Notes under the pieces: generated by a model
The model's database searches: none
Seen by the model: only the letters and a program-made list of their open reading frames with translations
What the model was told of the DNA's origin: nothing
Made by a program: the position numbers and the translations under genes
DNA from: Bacteroides intestinalis
Lineage (GTDB): Bacteria; Bacteroidota; Bacteroidia; Bacteroidales; Bacteroidaceae
NCBI RefSeq assembly: GCF_902364365.1
Contig: NZ_CABJDN010000008.1
Location: 114,542-178,541, forward strand
Direction of reading: 5' to 3'
Length of the DNA: 64,000 nucleotides
Shown here: positions 55,056 to 62,852 of the stretch, in pieces
Position numbering within the stretch: the first letter of the stretch is position 1
Layout: every line of letters starts with the position of its first letter

Positions 55056-56149
55056 TAATCTAATAATTTCAATGATTGCTTTATAGTGTTATTATTATCT
55101 ATACTATTAAAACAGTCCAATGCTCCACTATAATATGAAGTATAATTCTTTTCAATTTGCAATATGGCCTTTTTGATAGATAAAACATTATTTTCATCAA
55201 CTATTTCTCCTGCATGTAAATCACCTATAAGCTTTAGCCCTGGAATATTATTAGCTATTATTGGTTTGCCAAATGCCGCATATTCAAATATCTTATTGGG
55301 TGCACAATAGGCTGTATTCAAGGATCTTAAATCATAAGTAACAATTCCCAAATAACACATACTGGTAAATACTAAATAGTCTGGTGCAGGAATAAACTCA
55401 ATATGAACTAATGTATTATCTATTTCCTTATATCTTCGAAGCATGTCCATTCCTTTTCCAAGAAGAACTAGTTTGTACTCACCTCCCAGTTCTTTTATTG
55501 CTCGAATGAAATTCGACAAGTCACGCTCTTCAAAAAACATTCCTTGATATAATATAACCTTATACGATTTAAAAATCGTCAACAGCTCTTTATACTTATC
55601 TTTCAAAGATCCGAGCTCTTCTTGAGAAGGTATAAAATATGGTTTATTAGGTAATGTAATCGGTCGTTTCTTTAAATGAAACCAAACTTGATAAAACACT
55701 GTTCTGTTATATTCAGGCATAAAAACGAGTTTGGCTTGATGAATAACTTTTCCTATAGTTTTCAGCTGCGCCCTTGAATTATCATGCAACTCTGATATCT
55801 GTAGAATATATAGATATTTCTTAATAAAGCTCCCTAGAGAACGCATTGTTGTAGCTCCTTCTATCCATAAATAATCAAACGACAGCTCTTCCAATCTTTG
55901 TTTTACTAATTTTCTAAACCTTAAATACTCCCAAATTTTCCCTAATATGTGTGTTGCTGTTGCATAAGGATAAATATCCATCGTAATATTCCTCTGCCTC
56001 ATTTGTTCTATAATAGAATCGGATGCACCACTTGTAATAACATGCACATTGTGCCCTAAATCCTTCAAAATATAAGATACACTTATGACAGGAGGTATAA
56101 ATCTTAAATCTGATTTTGTTATAACTACAAATTTCATGTTATTTTTCAT
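55055..56149 (-). CDS. Glycosyltransferase (GT-B fold, GT4-like)
   Basis: This 364-residue protein has an N-terminal Rossmann domain opening with KFVVITKSDLRFIPPVISVSYILKDLGHNVHVIT. The C-terminal donor domain has YQGMFFEERDLSNFIRAIKEL and APNKIFEYAAFGKPIIANNIPGL, a short form of the E-x7-E site. It was not matched to a named enzyme. Its stop overlaps the polymerase start, and its start overlaps the next gene upstream by 4 bp. Confidence 0.78.
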   Translation of the reverse strand: MKNNMKFVVITKSDLRFIPPVISVSYILKDLGHNVHVITSGASDSIIEQMRQRNITMDIYPYATATHILGKIWEYLRFRKLVKQRLEELSFDYLWIEGATTMRSLGSFIKKYLYILQISELHDNSRAQLKTIGKVIHQAKLVFMPEYNRTVFYQVWFHLKKRPITLPNKPYFIPSQEELGSLKDKYKELLTIFKSYKVILYQGMFFEERDLSNFIRAIKELGGEYKLVLLGKGMDMLRRYKEIDNTLVHIEFIPAPDYLVFTSMCYLGIVTYDLRSLNTAYCAPNKIFEYAAFGKPIIANNIPGLKLIGDLHAGEIVDENNVLSIKKAILQIEKNYTSYYSGALDCFNSIDNNNTIKQSLKLLD

Positions 56150-57126
56150 AATAAGTCTTTATATGTTATTGATTGAACAAATTTAGATATGATTTTTAAC
56201 GAAATTAAGGTTCCCATTGTGAAGTCTTTGGGATGATCAATATATACTAAAAGACGTTTTTTACTCAATAGTGTTGACATTACTGCTGTAATGGTAGACA
56301 CACATGTCGTATTAAACATTGATCTATTAAAGAAATGTAATTTCGTCTTAAGTTGATCTGATTTTCTAAAATGCGTTCCATCCGCATAAATAGCCATTTG
56401 CGAAGAGAATCGTCGATAGATTCTATCAGACAATTTATAAAAAATAAAACGATAATATGAAGAAATCGGCACCTCCATAAATGAACCTTCTACGTCTTCT
56501 ATCTCAACGGCATTCTCGAATCTATAAACACTCTTCCTTGGAATATTTGTAAAATCATAATAGGAATCTTTATTTGCATTTTTTATACCATAACTAGTTG
56601 ATGAATCAATACGAATATTAGTACATAAGAAAGCTTTTTTCAAAAGAGAAAAAGGTTGAATAGCCCATCCTCCTGCCCTAAATGCAACAATTTGATAATT
56701 TGAATCAACATTTCTGATAATAGAATGGAGTATATTGCACCCTTCTATAAACATCTCAGTAATTTCATCTTCTGTAAAAGAATTCAGACTATAATGAGAA
56801 AAATCAGAATAATTCCAAGTTCCATCACCATTATATTTGGCATCAACCCAATGGGGATGTATATGGAGTTCTATTCGGTGCCCTCGTTGAACAATATCCC
56901 TTATTTGATCTTCAATCAGGCGCAAATCTAATACACTGTGTTCATCAGTATTTCGTCCAAGATATTTAATCATCAAATAATCAACAAAGAAAGTAGCTTT
57001 TAAATTTGATTCTTCAAATTGAGCCAACAATAGATTCGTCGGCTCAATTAGTGTTTTGATTACCGTTCCTGACCGATCACCAAAAAATAACTCATAGTCA
57101 TATGATAATATAATCAATTTTCTCAT
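56146..57126 (-). CDS. Polysaccharide-deacetylase-like protein
   Basis: This 326-residue protein resembles NodB-fold deacetylases. It has SYDYELFFGD at the N-terminus, KATFFVDYLM, HRIELHIHPHWVDA (His-x-His-x-His metal site) and VAFRAGGWAIQ. Such proteins remove N-acetyl groups or act on related amide bonds. The WalW-type subfamily found in polysaccharide loci has the same layout. The substrate is unknown. It overlaps the flippase start by 4 bp. Confidence 0.72.
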   Translation of the reverse strand: MRKLIILSYDYELFFGDRSGTVIKTLIEPTNLLLAQFEESNLKATFFVDYLMIKYLGRNTDEHSVLDLRLIEDQIRDIVQRGHRIELHIHPHWVDAKYNGDGTWNYSDFSHYSLNSFTEDEITEMFIEGCNILHSIIRNVDSNYQIVAFRAGGWAIQPFSLLKKAFLCTNIRIDSSTSYGIKNANKDSYYDFTNIPRKSVYRFENAVEIEDVEGSFMEVPISSYYRFIFYKLSDRIYRRFSSQMAIYADGTHFRKSDQLKTKLHFFNRSMFNTTCVSTITAVMSTLLSKKRLLVYIDHPKDFTMGTLISLKIISKFVQSITYKDLL

Positions 57127-58568
57127 CTTTTTATTATTCTTTTTATTATTGGAAGCAACAAATAGAATGGACGTGTTCTGAAGGCAGCATTAATTGATAT
57201 ATATATACTAAAAAACAATACTGTTGAAATAAAAATCTGCAACCAATATGAATTAATCTGATAGACCAAACAAAAAGGTAATAATGCAGAAACTATTGAA
57301 ATAATCATAAATTTCCCATAATCAACGAGTTGCTCTAAATAACTAACTCCAATCAAATATCTTGTATAATATGAGTTCAAAGTTGGAGCATAAAGCCCAT
57401 AAACGAGCTGCCCTATACAAACACCTATTAAACCAAAATTTATAGAAATCAAAAAAATGATAATAGCAGATATTTTCTTTACAACCTCCAACTTGAGTGC
57501 TAAATCTGAACGCCCTTTTACATAAAGAAGATTCCTATTAATCGCACTTATATGCAATGTCATCATTGCCAAACATAAAATTTGCATCACAGGGACAGAG
57601 TCTATCCATTTTTCGGTAAGTAAAAGTAAAATCAATGGTTTGGAAATTATAAATAGCCACAACATAATTGCAAATACAACAAACGACGATGCCTGTATAT
57701 ATTCGCGATATAAATTTCGCAACCGTTCCGTATCATCTTGAATAGAACTCATAATAGGTAATGTTACCCTTATGAACACATCACTAAGCAATACAACAGG
57801 TAACTTCCCAAACTGTTCACCTCTAGCATATACACCTAAAGTTCTTGCTGAAAAAAACTTTGCAATAACAAGAGGATAAAGATTCAAATATATTTGGTCG
57901 ATAAGCGATGATGCTATCAGCTTGGAACTAAATGAGAATATTTTTTTAAATGATTGGACAGAAAACAACATTATCGGTTTCCATTTTTGTATCAAATTCA
58001 ACAATATACATCTAATAAATAATAGCATTAGCTGTTGAAATACCAATGACCAAACACCCCATCCAGTATATGCCATAAAAATTCCTACAACTCCTGATAC
58101 AATGGCAGAAATAATACTTGCAATAGCTATCTTCTTAAAATCAACAGCTATAGTAAGCTTTATCAACGGAACAGACATAAAAGCTGAAAGGATTAGCTGA
58201 AGCGACAGAACTCTCAGAAGTAACACAAGAGATGATTCCTTATAAAATTCAGCTATTATCGGAGATAATCCAAATAAAAGAAAATATAATAGTACTGATG
58301 TTACTACATTTACAATATAAATTGTATTAAAATCAGTTTCACTCCTATCTTTCTTCTGAATAAGAGCCGTACTAAATCCACCATCAACCAAAATTGCAAA
58401 AAAACCAATAAAAACCATTAAGATGCTAATTAACCCATAGTCTTTAGGGGATAATAGCCTAGCCATCACAATGTTAATGACGAACTGAATTATATAATAC
58501 GAAAATCTATCAGTTCCGCTCCAAAACACCCCCTTTAATGTTTTACTTTTTAATGAATTTCCTGTCAT
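57123..58568 (-). CDS. Wzx-type oligosaccharide flippase
   Basis: This 481-residue MOP-superfamily protein has about 12-14 transmembrane segments and starts KSKTLKGVFWSGTDRFSYYIIQFVINIVMARLLSPKDYG, the usual N-terminus of Wzx/TuaB-like flippases. It moves undecaprenyl-linked repeats across the inner membrane for the EpsG-type polymerase. It overlaps both neighbours by 4 bp. Confidence 0.88.
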   Translation of the reverse strand: MTGNSLKSKTLKGVFWSGTDRFSYYIIQFVINIVMARLLSPKDYGLISILMVFIGFFAILVDGGFSTALIQKKDRSETDFNTIYIVNVVTSVLLYFLLFGLSPIIAEFYKESSLVLLLRVLSLQLILSAFMSVPLIKLTIAVDFKKIAIASIISAIVSGVVGIFMAYTGWGVWSLVFQQLMLLFIRCILLNLIQKWKPIMLFSVQSFKKIFSFSSKLIASSLIDQIYLNLYPLVIAKFFSARTLGVYARGEQFGKLPVVLLSDVFIRVTLPIMSSIQDDTERLRNLYREYIQASSFVVFAIMLWLFIISKPLILLLLTEKWIDSVPVMQILCLAMMTLHISAINRNLLYVKGRSDLALKLEVVKKISAIIIFLISINFGLIGVCIGQLVYGLYAPTLNSYYTRYLIGVSYLEQLVDYGKFMIISIVSALLPFCLVYQINSYWLQIFISTVLFFSIYISINAAFRTRPFYLLLPIIKRIIKR

Positions 58569-59272
58569 TTGATTAAACGTTCAAATAATTGCTCCCTTGT
58601 TACAATGGAAGCCGTCAACTTTTCAATAGGAATTTCGCATATTGTTTCTCTGCTACTTCCTTTTTTACCAGGAATCGGCGTCATAAAGTCATCACCATAA
58701 TGCTTCCTCAAAAATACTTCAGAGTTACGAGGTATAGACACTATCAGGTTCTTAAAATGTGTATCAACAAATCCATCATAGTTCATATTTACGAGGAGAA
58801 TCTTAAATTTATTCAAATTAAAAGCTTCTGTCCAATTTTTATCATGCAAAGCTCTTGGAATAAATCCAGTGATAAGTTTCTCACTCGAAAGTCCTTTTCT
58901 AAAACCATATATATCGAAAGAAACACCATGATATTTAAATGAAATCTGACAATACAAATTATCATCCGTAAGAATAGCATGCTCAAATATGAACCCTTTC
59001 TCTTCTAGTTTATCTATAACTTCTGGAGTAATATCAGTGCAATACATTGCAGTATCGATATCATCATCATTTTTTATAAAATCTTTTTCTCGATATGCCC
59101 CTAATAAGGTACCAAATGCTAGCCAATAGTCTAGTTTTAAACTTCTGAAAACTGTATCAAATTCCGCAATAGCTTTTTCTCCATACATAAGCATAGCAAA
59201 TCGTTGTATCTTTGTATTAATTCGTTTTACGATATTATCTCCCAATATATTTCTAGCTATCTGTTTCAACAT
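58565..59272 (-). CDS. LicD-like transferase
   Basis: This 235-residue nucleotidyltransferase-fold protein has YWLAFGTLLGAYREKDFIKNDDDIDTA (residues ~49-75), the LicD signature of G-T-L-L-G followed by DDDID metal-binding acids. LicD proteins transfer phosphocholine, phosphoglycerol-like or similar groups from a CDP-alcohol to sugars. In this operon a CDP-alcohol could come from the cytidylyltransferase at 62430-62852 (inference). Confidence 0.82.
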   Translation of the reverse strand: MLKQIARNILGDNIVKRINTKIQRFAMLMYGEKAIAEFDTVFRSLKLDYWLAFGTLLGAYREKDFIKNDDDIDTAMYCTDITPEVIDKLEEKGFIFEHAILTDDNLYCQISFKYHGVSFDIYGFRKGLSSEKLITGFIPRALHDKNWTEAFNLNKFKILLVNMNYDGFVDTHFKNLIVSIPRNSEVFLRKHYGDDFMTPIPGKKGSSRETICEIPIEKLTASIVTREQLFERLIK

Positions 59273-59278
59273 AGCTTC

Positions 59279-61036
59279 TCATTTTATTACTTTTTTCATA
59301 CGATTAATGACGCCGGAAGGAAGTATTTGCTTGGCTACATCTTTGACAGTTCTAATAGCGTAATCTTTATGATTTACTACAATATGTCTTACTAATTTAA
59401 GAGCTTCACTCTCATCATCTGTGTTTGTAAACACCTCAAATATAACAGGCTTATCATTTAAAACTGGACTCACAAATTTATTATAAATATTAAAGAACTC
59501 ATCCTTACTACTTGCAGATATATATTCAAAGCCTAGATCTTCTGCATAATGCTTTATAAGTTTACTAGACTTATTACCATAATGACCAGCGGCAGCAATA
59601 TATAAGTCAGTTGCTGCACCAAATATGGTAGCAGGATGATGATAGTTTCTAAACTCTATTCCTCGTCCATTGTTAATTAATAGAATACGAACATTCGATC
59701 CAATATGTCTATTACCAATCACATTCATATCATAAAAGAACTGTAAATCACCAAATATTCCAAAATACAGTTTATTTTTATCACAAAGGGAAGCACCTAT
59801 TAGAGATGACATTCCACCATCTATTCCAAATCCTCCAACATTAGAATATATTCTTATAGAATCATCGAGTCGGAAAAGATTCCATGCTCTAAGACTATTC
59901 AAAATTCCAAGTTGGATTCGTGATTTTTTAGGTATTACACGATGTAATTGGTTCGCAATCCATAAATTGGAAAAAGGAATGTCTGGAAAGCGCTCTAAAA
60001 TAGAGTCGTATTCTTGAATACAACTTTCATAAAAGCTAATATTCTTCGTATCAGTACAGTAATAGTCAAAAAAGCTCTTCTCATCCATCTCAAAAACATA
60101 ATGGAGTTTTTTAAAGGTATCTATCATATCTCCATCGCAGCTAACTCTCCACACTTCTTTTGCTTTAGAAAGTGCCCCAATAGAATAATCATCTCCAGAT
60201 ACGTTTCCTAAATGAATGAGTAAATCAATATTTGTCATTGTAGATTGATAAAACTCTTGAATACCTAATAATGAATAGTTGATAGAATATCTTCTATAAT
60301 AATGACTTGTATGATCTTTGAAAACAACAGCATTGTAAGATGCACAAAACCGTTCAATCGATTCAGCCAATGCTTCACTCATATTATCATAAGAACCAAT
60401 AATTATACCGATTTTACCCTTGGACATTTGTGGCATTTTACCCATATCCTTGCCTTCTATCCGTACTATTATCCTAGCTTTTGGTAGTTTCACAACAGAA
60501 AAGTCCATACTATATTCTGTCTCAAGATTAATATGAACAGGTCCACCACTCCTATGAGTAAGTTCTGACAGTGCTTTATTAACTTTCACTACACAATCCC
60601 ATTCATCCAAATCATCCTTAACAATTTGTATGAGAACACTTAAATTTGCAATATCTTTCTGTATAGAAGAACGATCCACAGATTGTCTCTGATGGTGACC
60701 TATATTTGCTAATGGGGTAGTAGATGTGATCGCAAGAACCGGAAGCTTACGATAATATGCTTCAGTTAAACCTGGGAGATAATTCCTTGATGCTGTTGCT
60801 GCTGTACAAGTCAATACCACCGGCTCTCCAGACTCTGCTGCCAGTCCACATGCCATATATGCCGCAGATCTTTCATCCACAGATGAATACATTTCGAAAA
60901 ATGGATCATATTGCATACTTGCAACCACGGAAATATTTGTTGACCCTGGCGACGCTATCACCTTTTTTATTCCATATTGTTTCAATAATGAAATAATTAT
61001 TTGAACATTCTTCTCTTTTGAATAATGAAAATCCAT
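59279..61036 (-). CDS. MenD-like thiamine-diphosphate-dependent enzyme
   Basis: This 585-residue three-domain ThDP enzyme has the catalytic Glu55 in SSVDERSAAYMACGLA, the central domain, and the Mg-ThDP site FGDLQFFYDMNV ... INNGRG. It resembles MenD (SEPHCHC synthase) in motif spelling and length. However, it sits in a capsule-type operon with no isochorismate enzymes, so the substrate is likely another 2-oxo acid or an aldehyde acceptor. The first half is tightly linked to the AKR and cytidylyltransferase genes. The function is not known. Confidence 0.82.
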   Translation of the reverse strand: MDFHYSKEKNVQIIISLLKQYGIKKVIASPGSTNISVVASMQYDPFFEMYSSVDERSAAYMACGLAAESGEPVVLTCTAATASRNYLPGLTEAYYRKLPVLAITSTTPLANIGHHQRQSVDRSSIQKDIANLSVLIQIVKDDLDEWDCVVKVNKALSELTHRSGGPVHINLETEYSMDFSVVKLPKARIIVRIEGKDMGKMPQMSKGKIGIIIGSYDNMSEALAESIERFCASYNAVVFKDHTSHYYRRYSINYSLLGIQEFYQSTMTNIDLLIHLGNVSGDDYSIGALSKAKEVWRVSCDGDMIDTFKKLHYVFEMDEKSFFDYYCTDTKNISFYESCIQEYDSILERFPDIPFSNLWIANQLHRVIPKKSRIQLGILNSLRAWNLFRLDDSIRIYSNVGGFGIDGGMSSLIGASLCDKNKLYFGIFGDLQFFYDMNVIGNRHIGSNVRILLINNGRGIEFRNYHHPATIFGAATDLYIAAAGHYGNKSSKLIKHYAEDLGFEYISASSKDEFFNIYNKFVSPVLNDKPVIFEVFTNTDDESEALKLVRHIVVNHKDYAIRTVKDVAKQILPSGVINRMKKVIK

Positions 61037-61040
61037 ACTA

Positions 61041-61628
61041 TTATATTTTTATAAATTCAACTTGTATTTGACGTTCTTCACAGAATAGTTTGATTTGTGA
61101 AATTAATGAAGCTTCTATATCTCTTTTAGGAGCAGTAAAAATACGAAACACTCTTTTACACCAATATAATAGCATAAAAAATATGGGAAATTTTCTCTCT
61201 ATAAACCAATATTTGCATCCTATAATAGACAGAGTAACCGGATGATAAACTATAGACATATCAATTGGAGAGAAATCTTCCAAATATTTCTCTCGATAAA
61301 CTATATACACTTTACCGTCATTTTTCAATAAACTAAAGTATGTTCGTAGAATATGAAAACTAGCATATAAACTGCGTCCCCAAATCGTCTCCTCCAAAGT
61401 TTTATCAATACTTATACACAGCCTATTTACATTATATTTATCACCTATGACAATTGTTTCAAAATTTCTTCTTTTATCATGCCAAGGATTGAACCTTCTC
61501 CGCATATATCGATTCCTAACATAAAGGTTTGCTATAAGTATAATACCCACTACAAACGCCAAACAAACATTAATAATCAGAAGTAAGATAAAAAACGAAA
61601 ACAACAATAACATCTTACATCTAGTCAT
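61041..61628 (-). CDS. Unrecognised membrane-anchored protein
   Basis: This 195-residue protein has one long N-terminal transmembrane segment (residues ~6-35, LLLFSFFILLLIINVCLAFV) and then a basic RNRYMRRRF patch. The soluble part contains FETIVIGDKYNV, LYASFHILRTYFSLLKNDGKVYIVYREK and VYHPVTLSIIGCKYWFIE. I do not recognise it. The alternating strand/helix pattern with IVIGDK and LKNDGKVYIV suggests a Rossmann-like domain. It is in tight operon contact: 4 bp from the MenD-like gene and a 4-bp overlap with the AKR gene. It therefore probably works with them. Confidence 0.7.
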   Translation of the reverse strand: MTRCKMLLLFSFFILLLIINVCLAFVVGIILIANLYVRNRYMRRRFNPWHDKRRNFETIVIGDKYNVNRLCISIDKTLEETIWGRSLYASFHILRTYFSLLKNDGKVYIVYREKYLEDFSPIDMSIVYHPVTLSIIGCKYWFIERKFPIFFMLLYWCKRVFRIFTAPKRDIEASLISQIKLFCEERQIQVEFIKI

Positions 61629-62440
61629 ATTCCTGGATTACTTAATGATTCAACAAACAATTTATAATCAATATTCAATGAATTTATTTTCTCTATCTCA
61701 AATTCTTTTAAAGAGAAATCAAAAATATTATTATTTTCCCTTATTCGCTCTGGCTTATTACTCATAAATACTGGTATTATATTTGTATCAATATGCCATC
61801 TTAATATAATTTGAGGGATTGATTTGTTATATTTCTTACCTAAATTAATTAAATCACTATTTTCTATTAGTCGCTTATCCATTCTCCCAACAGAAGAATA
61901 TGCCTGTACTTTTATATCCAATTTTGAATAATACGCAATTTCTGTTGCGCATGTATTCAAAGGGTGTCTCTCTATTTGTATATAATCTGGTTTTATTCCT
62001 GTCTGACCATTAATCAGATCAATATGTCTTCTATGTACGTTACATAAACCTATATATTTAGCCAGTCCACGTTGTTTTATTTTAATGAATGACTCCCATG
62101 TATTAATAAAATACTCAGGTTGTGGCCAATGAATATAAAGAATATCAAAATAATCAAGATTCATTAAGCATAAGGCCTTTTCTACATATTTATCTATACA
62201 CCCTTTCGTTGCATACATTTGCCATGAATCAATTTTGTCACTAATCCAAATTTCACTTCTATCGACTTGATACTTAAATAAATTTTTGTTAATAATATTT
62301 CCTAATATCTTTTCCGTACCATAGCTAGGAGCAGTGTCAAAGCCATAAACATGTTCTTGAAAAGCTGTTTCTACAACCTTTGCTAAATTAGGTGAATTCT
62401 GATATGTGCCTAAAAATAAAGCAGGAATATTACTTACCAT
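61625..62440 (-). CDS. Aldo/keto reductase
   Basis: This 271-residue (alpha/beta)8 NADPH-dependent oxidoreductase has a complete AKR catalytic tetrad: Asp35, Tyr40 (FDTAPSYGTE), Lys69 (ISDKID) and His104 (LYIHWPQP). It reduces a carbonyl to alcohol. In the operon it lies between the unrecognised protein and the cytidylyltransferase, so a possible role is reducing the product of the MenD-like enzyme to an alcohol that is then phosphorylated and activated. This is inference. Confidence 0.88.
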   Translation of the reverse strand: MVSNIPALFLGTYQNSPNLAKVVETAFQEHVYGFDTAPSYGTEKILGNIINKNLFKYQVDRSEIWISDKIDSWQMYATKGCIDKYVEKALCLMNLDYFDILYIHWPQPEYFINTWESFIKIKQRGLAKYIGLCNVHRRHIDLINGQTGIKPDYIQIERHPLNTCATEIAYYSKLDIKVQAYSSVGRMDKRLIENSDLINLGKKYNKSIPQIILRWHIDTNIIPVFMSNKPERIRENNNIFDFSLKEFEIEKINSLNIDYKLFVESLSNPGI

Positions 62441-62852
62441 ATTTTATTTCATCAGCTATTTTTGAAGAACTTATTCCTTTCGTATGAGAAATATAAACAA
62501 TATCAACTCCTATTTCTTTGAATTTAACTTCATAATCATTATATAAATCAGAACCTTTCCAATCATCTCCATGAAACATTACATCAAAATGAAGTTTAGA
62601 CCAAGCTTGATATTTATCCATAGATAACTGAGGCACAACTTGATCAACATATCTAATGGACTTTACTATTTCCATACGTTCTCTAAAAGGAATAACAGGG
62701 ACTTTATGTTTATAATTTTGAACCACTTCATCAGTACTCACACCGACAATTAAAAAATCACACATCTCTTTCGATTTTTTCAAAATATTGAGATGCCCTA
62801 TATGAAACAAATCAAATGTTCCAGTCGTATATCCAATTTTATATTTTTTCAT
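62430..62852 (-). CDS. Cytidylyltransferase family protein (TagD-like)
   Basis: This 140-residue nucleotidyltransferase of the GCT type has GTFDLFHIGHLNIL (the HxGH signature at residues 17-20), IVGVSTDE, FHGDDWKGS and ISSSKI at the C-terminus (counterpart of the RTxGISTT loop). Relatives make CDP-glycerol, CDP-choline or CDP-ethanolamine. The substrate here is unknown. It overlaps the AKR by 11 bp and wecB by 1 bp. Confidence 0.88.
   Translation of the reverse strand: MKKYKIGYTTGTFDLFHIGHLNILKKSKEMCDFLIVGVSTDEVVQNYKHKVPVIPFRERMEIVKSIRYVDQVVPQLSMDKYQAWSKLHFDVMFHGDDWKGSDLYNDYEVKFKEIGVDIVYISHTKGISSSKIADEIKYGK

Noticed and set aside
58565..62852. Phosphonate biosynthesis (phosphonopyruvate decarboxylase, cytidylyltransferase)
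   Set aside because: No PEP mutase is in the window, and the ThDP enzyme is full MenD-length with MenD-like motifs, not the shorter phosphonopyruvate decarboxylase. The gene could still lie beyond 64 kb, so this is not excluded, only unsupported.
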